A stretch of 64,000 nucleotides of DNA from Didymella arachidicola. Taxonomy: Eukaryota > Ascomycota > Dothideomycetes > Pleosporales > Didymellaceae. Below, in pieces: positions 31,816 through 42,675 of this stretch. Under the pieces are notes generated by a model. It was not told the DNA's origin, made no database searches, and saw nothing but the letters and a program-made list of their open reading frames with translations. The position numbers and the translations under genes were made by a program. The stretch lies in contig CM049990.2 of assembly GCA_016630955.3 (NCBI GenBank), positions 1,116,001-1,180,000 of the forward strand, written 5' to 3'. Within the stretch, counting starts at the first letter, position 1. Each line of letters begins with the position of its first letter.

Positions 31816-34314
31816 ATGGCTTCTTTTGCCAACTCTCTGCGCAACTTACTGGGTCGCGGACAGCCTGCCAGCAGTTCAAATCTAGGCCCGATTGCCCACT
31901 TCGACGGCATGAACGAAACCCATCAACAAATGCGCAGATCCAATTCGATGGATGCAGCCAAGAATGACGCTGTACCTGTCGAGAACTACTCCGTGCCGCC
32001 GATGGTCGCGCAGTCTGGGCTACCTCGACAAGGCGCTCAACAGCTAGCGACTTCCCATGGATTTTGTCAGCCGGACCACGTTCTCGCAGTTCAGCAAGGT
32101 GAACGTCACTCTGATCAAACCCACACTACCGTTCGAGCCTCACAAGAGCCTGCTCATGAGCACCTTGGCCAGCATGATGAATGGAGGCGTCAGGTACCTT
32201 CTCATACAGCAACTGCTCAGCGTCCGGAGAGCCTTCTGGACCATATCTGTATACACGACCAACTATGCGCCTCGCAGCTTCTAGATGCGGTTTCGAACGT
32301 AGGTGCGGACGTGCAAGTGAAGCAAGAGTCAGAGGTGCGCGAGCATGATGACCAAGACATCTTTGCCGAATTCACCAACGAGTGTCTTGATGATGACGAC
32401 GATATCCGCCCAGTTGAAGAGACTCGGGAAATCTCCATATCCGCCGTTACCAACGCTTTTGATCCACCGGCAATCAAGCAGGAGCCTGCATCTGAGAGCC
32501 GGTCGCTCGCTGAAGCAGTTGAGCAAGTTAAGTGCTTCGAGCCCGCGGTCGCGTTCGCTGTGATGATGCAACAGACTAAGGACGCTTCGAAGAGTCTGGG
32601 TTCGCATGTCACTCCCGAGGATGTCACGAATTCCTCCAGAGTTGGCTCTGAGTCAACATACCTTCAGTCACAAGCCTCATCTACAGGCACTACTCCTGTC
32701 GAGCGCGCACCACAACTACTTTCTTTCGAAAAACATACGCAAGTCACTCCGCAGTCGATTGGCGAGTCTCAAGTACAACACGGTGACGGTACTACTTTAC
32801 GATCTCCCTCCGTCGATTCTGTCATTGGTGCTCGCCGACTCAGTTCAGAGGAGACTGCTTCGCCGTGCGGAGACAAAGACCTTGCGACTAACTCGCAGCT
32901 TGCCATGCAGTGGCGAGGGCGACAGAAGCTCTTCGGTAACGGCAGCCTGACAGCAGATGCTGTGCATATGAACCCGGTCTTACTACACGACCCCAGACCA
33001 GCCCGAGATCAGATCATTGTGCAGCCAGCAATAGCGACACACCAGCCTCACGGCCTTTCCAGCGATCCACTTCGGTCTATGGGCGGCATGCAGGACAAAC
33101 CCGCCTCCCCATACAACCCGGGTCCAATGCACCCCACCCAGCCGGTAGCTACGCAATACGTTCAATCTCAGCCTCGTTGGATGACTCCAGACTGGCAATT
33201 TAGTTCATCGAACTCTCAGAAGTCGCCTGGTGGTCATCATTCCACCCAAGGTGCAGGTCTTCGAGATACAAAGACGCCACAGTGTGTGACTGAAGTTCAC
33301 AGTGAAGAAGGTTCGGTCTCCGATGACGACGAGCCGTTGGTCACTCGGGCACCACGCCACCGTTCAGCTACTGCCAGTCCAATACCTGCGCATGTTAAGT
33401 CAGATCAGGCCGGTGTATCTATGCCGGAATCGCACACCTCGAAAGTCAAGCAGAGCTCTGTCCTCGGGCTGTCAGACGATGACAGCGGAGACAGAATCGA
33501 GGCCATCTCATGGAAGCTTCCCGATTATGAAATAACTTATCATCCTCCTGTCACCGAAAAAGATCTTCCCATAGCTAAAGTTTCCATTCTCGGCGGGAAG
33601 GAGAATCTCGTTCGTCGCGAGGTATCCCTCACAGAAGATCACGCCGAGCAAGAGATGGAGCTCTTCCTCAACGTGTTCCTTCCAATCCAGAAAGCCCTAC
33701 AAACACCTGATGCTGAACCCGCCCACGCAGTGATCAACTTCCATACCATCTCGGTGATGGTACTCGAAGCCTTCGTCCAGTATGAGATTGGTGACGAGAT
33801 GGGAAGAGGATATGGCTTCCATGGCGGCAATATTGGCAACCAACTCCTCCGTCCCAGCCCACCCGCCATTGATGAAGAGCCTACACGTATACGCTCCGCG
33901 CAAGACGCCGACGTCGATGAGATATTCTTTGCAGTCATCGATCGCTGGCGAGCTGGGTTGATCTCCGGCAAGGGCACTCTGAAGCTCATTCGTGGCTGTC
34001 AGGAGTTCTGCGACATCGCGCTTGACGTAATTCACTATGTCAAGGAGCATGGCTTGACGCAGCCTGAGCCCAAGAAAAGGAAGGAGAGGAGCGACAAGGG
34101 TGTTAAGAGGGGCCCTCATGGTGTTACGAAGGAGTCTCAGTTGAAGGGCAAGGTCACGGGCAAGAGGAAGGCAGAAGCTGGGGAGATCAAGGCACCAGCG
34201 AAGAAGGGTAAGGTGAACGAGCTGACGGGCCGCAAAAAGGCTAAGGATGAGGTCAAGAAGACAAAGCCGAAGCCAAAAGCCAAGACGTCTGGCATCACTG
34301 TCATCAAGAAGTGA
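31816..34314 (+). CDS. Uncharacterised, probably nuclear protein with Lys-rich tail
   Basis: Single exon, 832 residues from ATG 31816 (MASFANSLRNLLGRG); the frame is open further upstream but has no ATG there. The first 560 residues are low complexity and rich in Gln, Ser and His. A structured C-terminal part of about 210 residues begins near WKLPDYEITYHPPVTEKDLP and includes LFLNVFLPIQKALQT, INFHTISVMVLEAFVQYEIGDE and IFFAVIDRWRAGLISGKGTLKLIRG. The last 75 residues are strongly basic with several PKKRK-like nuclear signals. I do not recognise the family. The layout (disordered head, one helical domain, basic tail) suggests a chromatin-associated or transcription-related protein; that is inference. 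Confidence 0.75.
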   Translation: MASFANSLRNLLGRGQPASSSNLGPIAHFDGMNETHQQMRRSNSMDAAKNDAVPVENYSVPPMVAQSGLPRQGAQQLATSHGFCQPDHVLAVQQGERHSDQTHTTVRASQEPAHEHLGQHDEWRRQVPSHTATAQRPESLLDHICIHDQLCASQLLDAVSNVGADVQVKQESEVREHDDQDIFAEFTNECLDDDDDIRPVEETREISISAVTNAFDPPAIKQEPASESRSLAEAVEQVKCFEPAVAFAVMMQQTKDASKSLGSHVTPEDVTNSSRVGSESTYLQSQASSTGTTPVERAPQLLSFEKHTQVTPQSIGESQVQHGDGTTLRSPSVDSVIGARRLSSEETASPCGDKDLATNSQLAMQWRGRQKLFGNGSLTADAVHMNPVLLHDPRPARDQIIVQPAIATHQPHGLSSDPLRSMGGMQDKPASPYNPGPMHPTQPVATQYVQSQPRWMTPDWQFSSSNSQKSPGGHHSTQGAGLRDTKTPQCVTEVHSEEGSVSDDDEPLVTRAPRHRSATASPIPAHVKSDQAGVSMPESHTSKVKQSSVLGLSDDDSGDRIEAISWKLPDYEITYHPPVTEKDLPIAKVSILGGKENLVRREVSLTEDHAEQEMELFLNVFLPIQKALQTPDAEPAHAVINFHTISVMVLEAFVQYEIGDEMGRGYGFHGGNIGNQLLRPSPPAIDEEPTRIRSAQDADVDEIFFAVIDRWRAGLISGKGTLKLIRGCQEFCDIALDVIHYVKEHGLTQPEPKKRKERSDKGVKRGPHGVTKESQLKGKVTGKRKAEAGEIKAPAKKGKVNELTGRKKAKDEVKKTKPKPKAKTSGITVIKK

Positions 34315-36063
34315 GCTGACAGGTGGATGATGTTTTGCAAGCAGGATTTATAGATGTCTTTTCAGCGGGTTACTCATTGGAAGGTTCCCGTCCTCTTTTT
34401 TCATGTCAAGCCAGGTCCAGGCTAGATAAATTGCTCACTGAACCGAATGATAAAAAGAACACAGTATCTTATCAACACATTTGTTCATGTATTGTTAAGA
34501 CTTCATGTCTTGATAGCCGTCTGCATGACTGCTGCGAGACAAGTGCGCAACACGCTAATGCCGAGCTTCTGGCAATCTAGCCCATCCCAGGCGCCTCATA
34601 CTTGCTCTTAGGTATCAAGACTACTTCTATGTGGTGTATTCGGCGAGGTTGATGTGGCAAACAATGCGGGATGTTCCAGGTCAGATGGAGATGTGTAACA
34701 AACGGCTTACTTGGTGACTTGGGATTTCCGGTGATCGAAAGTTTACCTTAGCCTGGATAACATACTCTTGTTTGTGAAAAGTCCAGGCCTGTAAGGTCCA
34801 GTGTTGCCCAGATGAAGCGACTAAGTATCTGCGGTGTTTTAGATGCGTGATAGGTGGCCAAAAACTGGACTGTTATTGTAGTTTGATATCGATGTTTGGA
34901 ACTTTGTTTTCAAGATCTGACCTAAAGCTGTGTTGTTATTGTATTCCGGGAGGCCTAAGTTTGATAGTGCAGCCTGCTTTGTGTTTCGTGGTGTGCTATA
35001 ATTCCTGCTGCGACTAACGAGTCATGCATCTCGTTGTCTCCAATTGGAGCATCAGGAAGCTCGAGAGTAGTGACAAGTTGGCAGCAGCACTCAAATTCAG
35101 TGCAAGTTTTAGTCATGCTGCTAGCTTCGAGGAGACTAAGTAATAAATGTATAGTGGATGGACCGATAAGGCACAGCGGTGTAGAGAGGTTTCGGTGAGT
35201 TGGATGCATATGGTCGGAGGCAGCCCCGCCAAACGGAACGCGACCCACCAATTAAGAGCTGAAACGCATTGGAAAGATTGTATTCGCTTTCGGTAGTGCC
35301 GTTGTCCGGTAGGCGATCGGAGTTGGGCGCATACTATTGAGCATGAGCACGTTTGGCATGCTGGCTGATGTATTTACTTGGGCGGCCTAGGAACTAGAGG
35401 AAGCAAGACAGCAATCGCACAAGTACGAGTGCTGCTTATGCTGACGAATCGTCGGTTTTCATTTCGCAAGCACAATTGGCCGTCGAAGGTCGATTCATGT
35501 CTGTTTGAGTAGACGTGCAGAAGCCAGGTCGATGCTGCGACCCTACGCAAACAGATTCTGGACGAGGTTGTCGAAGCAGAAAACTGCGACAGCTTCAACC
35601 ACGCTAAAGTACTGCTGTTATCACCCACAATAGCCAACCCCTATTGTTGAAAGACGTGTCGACCATCTTCCTCTTATGGCCCTGTCTCTTGATGCCGCGA
35701 TGCCACGATGCCGCTATAGCGGAAAACTCGGCCGCGGCAGTCACGCTGCAAGCGTCGATCATGAGCGAATACATCATAAGATAGTCGAACGGCATGCACT
35801 CCGCTTGCTGCACCTCCCCCAGCGTCGCTCATGGTGCGCATGTGTCATGTACGAGCCCTGATGCAGTCTTTGTACGGACAGCGGGCTGCTGATCATCGCT
35901 TAAGAGTGTAAGGGAAAGAGGCCATCCACAGCGCAACGGACAAAAGTGCGGTGCGTGCACTGTCAAAAGGTTCCCCGCAACCTTGAGGAACATGATTTCC
36001 CCACCTCCCACAACTCACTAGGGCAACATCTAATTTGTGATCGAATCCAATCGAGTCAGGACA
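34315..36063. other. 1.75 kb spacer without a recognised gene
   Basis: Both flanking genes are on the plus strand. The middle is somewhat AT-rich with short frames only. No repeat or RNA gene was recognised. Confidence 0.45.
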
Positions 36064-37061
36064 ATGGAACATATATCTCTTGGGCTTGGTCTCGAAGGCT
36101 CTCATGTTCTTATCACTGGCGGTGCAGGCCTGATTGGGCGTGTTGTGGTTGATCATTTCATCGCAGCAGGTGCAAAGGTGTCGTCACTGGACATCGTTTA
36201 CGCTTCGACCTCTCAAGATGGCAATACTCCGTCAAATACAGCGCAGTCGAACTTCATCTCCGTCCATTGTGACGTATCCAACGAGGCTGAAGTACAGCAA
36301 GCCTTTGCTACCGCTGTCGCTGTACACGGTCCGGTCGACATTGCCATAGCGCTGGCCTCTCTCGATCTCTCGGTACTGGATGCCTCGTCGTTCGCCGATG
36401 CATCGTTTGGTCAGCTTCAAAAAGTGCTCGACATCAATATCGCTGGCACATGGCTGACCGCACGCGAATGGGTCCGTGGTTTGCGTCAAGCAAGTAGAAA
36501 CAACACCCTAATGCGACACCCCAACCTAATCATAATCGGGAGTGAAAGCGGCCTGTTTGGCGAGCGGCAACATGCTGATTATAGCCTTGGCAAGAGCGCC
36601 GTACAAGATGGACTGCTTAACTCGCTACGAGCTGATGTGCCACGTGAATGGCGCGGCGCTCGTGTCAATGTAATCGCCCCAGGACCGGTTCGAACGAACC
36701 GATGGAAACACGAATGCAAGCAGAACCCAGACCAATACTACCTGGAAGCCCAGGCAACAGTAAGTATGCCATCCATATGCACACCATTGTCTGTTCCATG
36801 GTACCCGGTGGTACCGCAACTTAACCGCCAGGATTGTCAAACGTCGCGTGAGCGATCCAAGGATGTGTACGATCTTGTATCTGACATGCATAGACTGCGC
36901 TTGGAGAACCAATACCAATCAAGGCCGTCGCCATGTCCATACTCTCCCTCGCAAGCCACAATTTCAGTAGTCACATTCACGGCCAGGTTATCGCCGTCGA
37001 TGGTGGGAAGCAAGGCAAGGTAGTGTGGAGCCGAGACGATGCGCCACAGCCCTATGAGTAG
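36064..37061 (+). CDS. Short-chain dehydrogenase/reductase (SDR)
   Basis: The best model has three exons (36064-36759, a 33-nt microexon 36832-36864, and 36924-37061), giving 288 residues; all phases are 0. The Rossmann start is VLITGGAGLIGRVVVDHF with the TGxxxGxG nucleotide motif. DVSN follows the second strand; the usual NNAG is replaced by IALASLD. The catalytic Ser lies in IIGSESGLFG and the Tyr/Lys pair in YSLGK; APGPVRTNRW follows. The C-terminus HGQVIAVDGGKQGKVVW is typical of SDR enzymes of fungal secondary metabolism. Skipping the microexon (one intron 36760-36923) also keeps the frame. The substrate cannot be told. The start is ATG 36064. Confidence 0.8.
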
Positions 37062-38150
37062 ATCTACAGTAACTTGTCCGCCTTGTGCACACCGGTTCGC
37101 ACGTCTGCAACCGTTCAGCTCGGCTCCACGTCACCGCTTTTCCCTCACTCAGCTTCAGCTGCAAAGGCAAGAGTGCTGCAGGTTTCAGAGGTACCGTTGT
37201 TGTTGAGCCGGTGTCGACAGATCTGCTAGCGTTGCACTGTTTCCCCGTCCCATATCGTCGGCTCTAAACTACCTTGACTACCACCGTCATTCGGAAGAGC
37301 GACGATTTTCGCGCGACAAGCAATAAGTCCTTCGGCATCTGTTTTGGGAGTGGTCATGCAAAGACGTGACTTGCGCGGAGGTGGCATCCGATGGAGAATG
37401 ACGCATTGATCCGCCAAAACCGCTGGCATCTGCTGCTTTCGACTAGGTCTTGATCCAAAGATTGAGCCGACTTAAGGAAGAATGCATTTTGCGCCATCGA
37501 CATTCTAATTTTGAACTCGGCCTGCATGAATGAGCCATAACGTTTTTCATGTCTACCATGAAATGCTGGTGAACGGGTTTATGCATCCGCAGGGCTACCT
37601 GACTAGACCGGAAAACTAACGGGCGGCGCCTGTCGGGCGACCTAATGCACGGCGAAGGACCCAGTCTATGCGAACGGACCCAGGCCCGCAGCGAATGACT
37701 TGCCGAAGTTTACCAAAAGTCCTAGAGGTCAAGGAACGCTTAAACCGCGGATTCCTTGCCGTGTGAATGATGCTAGGCCTTTCTATCTATCCCGCACTTT
37801 ATATGACCGAGAAAGGCCCTCGGTTCGTCATTACATCTTGCCGCTGCAATGCCGTCAGTCTGAAAGTCTGACAGGCTTCGGTGTTTTGTGCCTGCCCAGA
37901 CCAGACGTTGGTTGTCGACAACCTTGCTGCAGTAGTTGTAAAGCTCGTTCCCACCTTCCCGCCGGCATGCCTTCCCCACAGAAAATCCTGCCTCTAGCAT
38001 CACGAACGTAGTGCCTGATGCGGCGCACTCGGTCTCTCTTTCACCTCCATCGCTGACTCGCAACTCACTCGCGATTTTAAGGCTGGGTGCCCACTTGCCT
38101 TGCTCATCCTCGCCCTGGAATGGTTCGCCTTCTACCAACACCATCCCTTG
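37062..38150. other. Spacer, promoter of the Zn2Cys6 gene
   Basis: 1.1 kb with no credible coding frame and no motif recognised. Confidence 0.4.
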
Positions 38151-40652
38151 ATGAGCATCGCCGTTATGTCGTCTAATTTCCGGGCTCTTCAACCAGCACC
38201 AATGGATCAAGAGCCAACACCACAACCTCAGTCACGGCCCATCCTGACGTCGAAACCCAAACGTACAGTAACACTCGGTGCTTGTGTTGCATGCAGGAAA
38301 CGAAAATCAAAATGCGATGGCAACCGCCCAGTATGCACATGCTGCTCGCAAAAGGACACAGAGTGCATCTACGAACTCGGCCCCAACGAGAAACCATCGC
38401 AGGCGATGAAACGAAAGAACGAAGAGATGCAAGGCGAGCTGTCCAATCTCCGTCAGCTGTATGATTTCCTTCGGCTACGCCCTGAGCACGAGGCTATGGA
38501 GATCCTCAAGCGCATCAGATCCAACTCTCCAGACGTGCCACCATCCCGACGCATTCAGGAATTGGCAGATTTCGTACGCCATGGGGATTTGCGCACTCAG
38601 CAGCCGCTGCAAATAACACCTGGAAGTAACATCAACCGCGACCCACTACACTCAGTTACACTTCCTCCGCTTCGCCAAGCTTTGGATTCTCCTGGAAGCC
38701 TGGAGTCTTACAGCCTGCCCTTTCCAGGTATCTACCCAATGGGCTTCGATGGCCCAGCCCCCCAACGACGCAGACACACCCAAGATCTGTCAGCTCGGTA
38801 AGCAACGTGCGTCCAGCACAGGGAGCAATTTTGACCAACCGCAGCACAGATAGTCAAAGCTCTCTGCCGCGGCCGACTTCAATCGAGGCTATCCTCCACA
38901 CACCCTCCACTGCAGCTGCAGATGACCTAGCTGCAGATCAGCGGCTGAGGTACGTTGCCGAGTGGACCCAGATTTCGGACGACATAGGCTTTCTAGCTCA
39001 CCTTTTTATGATTTGGACCGAGAGGGAGTACGTTTACTACCACTTCCTGGAGCGAGATGCTTTCCTGGCAGATCTTTCATCGCACCGCCATGACTTTTGC
39101 TCTGAACTTCTGGTGAATGTCTTACTTGCATCGGCATGCGTAAGTGCTAGGCAGGAATCGCTCTCGCAACCTTTGCTGACGCGTAATTAGTTTCACTCTT
39201 CTGCGGTGAAGGACCGCAATAAGCCGTTCTCCGAAAACTCGATACAGACTTCCTTTTACAACGAGGCGCGGCGTTTATGGGACCTTGAAGAGGGTAAGGA
39301 CAGCTTGACAAAGGTACAAGCTGGTATGATTTTCTGTAAGTACTACCGTTTAGGACCTCTCCAAACGATACAGCTGGGGATAGTTCGAACACATGCTGAG
39401 CAGTACCCTAGACCTGGTTCTTGCCAAATACGGTCGAGACAGAGACGGGCAGAGATTTCTGCTGGAAGCTTGTATTTCTGCCCAAAATCTTGGCTTGTTC
39501 GACCATGAGTCGCCACAAAATCAAAGGACACCTACGCACATCTCAGTCGACAGATGGAGGAGAGCTCGAGCGGTAACTGCATGGGCGGTTTACAATTTCC
39601 AGCTGTGAGTCAAACTCAGGTTCTCGGATGGCTTTATTAACGATGTTAAAGCTCCATGGCAATCACATACTCGTTCCCTGTAGTTCTCCAGAAGATGCCT
39701 GCAGCGCAGATCCCATACGAAGATACCGAACGTAAGTGAGTTCGTCCGACCCTGTTTGCATGACTGACGCATCAATCTTAGCCATCTTCCGCTCTGAGTG
39801 TGCCCTGCATATCATCCTCTCCGATTGCGTCGCTATCATACTAGACAACGAATGCACTGATCCAGTCGACTCGCAAAGGGCCGAGGAAATCGAAGCCTGC
39901 TACTCCCGGCTAAAATCTTGGTGGCACTCAAGGCCCTCCACTTTGGACCCCGACAAGCATCCCTCTCAGGTCCACTTGCTTTGCGCGTGAGCCAGTTCCG
40001 AGTCTTCACTCCAAGCAACAAACCGCTGACCATGTTTAGGATGCAATACCATGTCAATATTGTCAAGCTGTTTCGAACGGTCGTAGATCGCAAATCCTCA
40101 TGTGAACAGCATACACCTCACACTGACCGCGCGAGGTCCGTTCTATCCTCAGCTCTCAAGGAAATTCGGCGTCTAGTTCTGCTACACGATACACATCATG
40201 GCTGGTCAAATGCGATAACGTTCGTCATACACGGCATCACTGTGGCAAGTTTCGGCACCCTCGACGAGATGGCGCACAGCAAGCCTCTCGTTTCACAGCT
40301 CGCTATTGATGAGCGGTACCAGGGTCTTGTTACATGTCTGCGTGCTCTCACAGTGCTACTCAGCTATAGCTACTACGCTCAGCCTGTCTTCAGGCTCTTG
40401 ACTCAGAAGTGCGTAGCCCTAGGCGTTCGGTTGCCCTCGGAGGTGCAAGGGGCCCTCGATTATTGCACAAGCGAAGAATGGACCAAAAAGGCAGCCGAAC
40501 TTGTTAGCAGTCAGTTCATCGCAGACAGATCCACTGCCAAAGACACAGAGACAATGAGAATGGACGCTGTTATCTCCAGGTGGGAGAGCCTGAGTCTCGA
40601 AGACAAGCAGGCTTTGGCGTCACGTAAAGGAAAGGACAACGCGGATTTCTGA
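38151..40652 (+). CDS. Zn2Cys6 transcription factor with fungal middle-homology region
   Basis: Seven exons (38151-38797, 38845-39139, 39191-39339, 39404-39604, 39652-39731, 39782-39986, 40040-40652) give 729 residues with every phase closing. The zinc cluster CVACRKRKSKC plus CTCC plus C fits CX2CX6CX6CX2CX6C (about residues 45-71) and is followed by a short coiled coil. The fungal_TF_MHR begins around AEWTQISDDIGFLAHLFMIW, with the conserved segment YGRDRDGQRFLLEACISAQ. The layout resembles NirA-like activators and many pathway regulators. Starts at 38166 and 38202 are also possible; 38202 has the better context. The intron at 39340 uses GTACTA rather than the stronger GTAAGT five bases earlier, because only that keeps the frame. 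The neighbouring SDR may or may not be a target. Confidence 0.88.
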
Positions 40653-42675
40653 GCTTTCGGTTTTATCTCTGGAGTTCCAAGGTCGCACGCGAGAGCTTGC
40701 TCGCATTTTTACGATACCCCGTTTCACGAACTTAGAGATACCCACAAATCTGAGAAGAATCTATGTTCTCAGCTCGCTTCGCAGCTCACTGCCTGTGGCT
40801 TCAAGTGTTTGATATCGCGACATTTCACCGTATGCATTCCGCTTCCAGAACATCCCATTCCAGAGTAACATATTGACCCACTTCCCTACTATGATACCTC
40901 GCATCGAGCTTCACACTTTACTGTGTACCAATCTGTACCGACACCTCACAATCGGCCCTATCCACCTTGGCACTGTGTGCAACCTCCGTCAGCACTCCGC
41001 CGGTACGGCTCCACAGGAGGACCGCACGCCCTGCATCGGAGTACTTCTTCCGCCAACTAATAGTATTTGTATCGACGCTTGCGACTCATTGGCGCTCGGA
41101 ACGCCTTCCTTAGGTCTGCAGAGTCCGTCATGCGCTTGCTTGCTTACGTGCGTGCGGCGTGTCTGCTCGCAGCACCCTAACATCGTGCGCTCCACCATCT
41201 ATGCACCAAGCGCAGTAACCTCGCCGATCAACCAATTTTCCCCTGGCGCCTGACGCCTGCCAGTAGGGATGGATGGTTGGCGTATTGTAAGAGTTAAGGC
41301 TGATAAAGATGATCCTGTGTTTCATGCAGATAAAGTAAACGAACAGGTATAGCATTTTCTCAATCAGCAACTGAAGGGGCTTCTACATGATTCATTACTT
41401 ACAATTTTCAGACAGAAGCGACAAATACATATAAAGCTCCTTCTCTAAGATCTAGGTTAGTCTAATTAGCTCTAGCACGATATACTACTTACGTCTACAT
41501 AGACTAAACAGGATAGATGTGCATCTACTGGTATCAGACGTATATATTGTGAGTGGGTCCGGTAAAACCGGATGACCTTACTCGTTAGATTACATCGGAT
41601 TCTGTCTGCTTTTATATATATTACAGCACTCACCCCTGCAATTTACTTAAGTTACAGCCTTTAGGACTAGAAAAGTATTGAAAACGCATCAGACTAGTGC
41701 CCAAGACGACTGAAAAATACGACCGAAACCCCTTGACATCGTCTCCACTCACAATATATCTGCCTGCAACCACAGTAAGCATCATTACTAGATTTCATGG
41801 GCTAAGCGCTTTGTGGCTAAGCCCACTGTGGCCTAGTGCTGTACTTGAAACCCTTGAAATATAAAAAGTACAATAAAGTACGACCGTCGTCCTGAATTGC
41901 CCGAGGGGAAGTTTCCGCAACGCTCATCCCTACTTGTCAGGGCACCATGTCGCGGAAGCCAGACCCTTGCTGCGGAACACCAAGGCCGGAACTTGGCGGG
42001 TGCAAAGCCTCCGTCGTTGCGGAACGCCATCATTTCCTATTCGTATCTTGATTGGAAGGATGAAAACAGTTAGATAGCCCAGAACGAATCGCAAAAACTT
42101 CCGCTGTAGAGATGCAAGGGGAAAATGCGAGTCAACAGGGAAAGACTAATCCCCGCCCGCTTCAAGATCCTGCTCTAATAGCAGGGAACAGCAAGGGACA
42201 GAGCTGGAGCGAGGGGCTCGAGCAGGGAAGAAGTTTGCGGCTCCGTGTGGGGCAATAGAAGATGTTTTCGTGCGGATTCCACTGAACGGTGAGGATCGGG
42301 AGGGGATCTCCCTTTACTGCGCTTGAGAATCGCGGCTCCACGTGCGGCAGAATGCAAATGTCGCTTGCGGCTGTCGACTTGTCGGACTGATATTGTGTTG
42401 CTCAAAGGGCTCAGGAACAACGGTAAGCATACCAGTGTTCGTCCATCGCACGAGCGGTCTTGGCATCTTCGTGTTGGACAAATCTCCGACGGTGTTAGCG
42501 GACTTACCGGAGTATGCGTCACCAATTCCTGTCGAAGGCAAGCATCACAATTAGCTGCGATCGTATATTGCATAGCCCTGGTTTTGATGACTGGTCCAGC
42601 TTCTATGAATTGCACTGCAATCGGGAGCGTTACGCTGCTGCGCGCTCCTCCTCATCACCTCCAATGATCTGGGTT
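40653..42675. other. AT-richer spacer containing a MITE-like element
   Basis: 2 kb between a plus-strand and a minus-strand gene, both ending here, so it is a shared 3' region. It is clearly more AT-rich than its surroundings between about 41270 and 41900. Apart from the element at 41542-41759, it contains only short unsupported frames. Confidence 0.5.
41542..41759. mobile_element. MITE-like element with 15-bp perfect terminal inverted repeats
   Basis: ATATATTGTGAGTGG at 41542-41556 is repeated in perfect inverse orientation at 41745-41759, giving a 218-bp unit without coding capacity. The ends contain TA dinucleotides, fitting a TA target of Tc1/mariner-type elements. A small CCGGTAAAACCGG hairpin sits just inside the left end. 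The termini do not resemble those of the pogo element at 47472, so that element is unlikely to be its autonomous partner. Confidence 0.6.
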
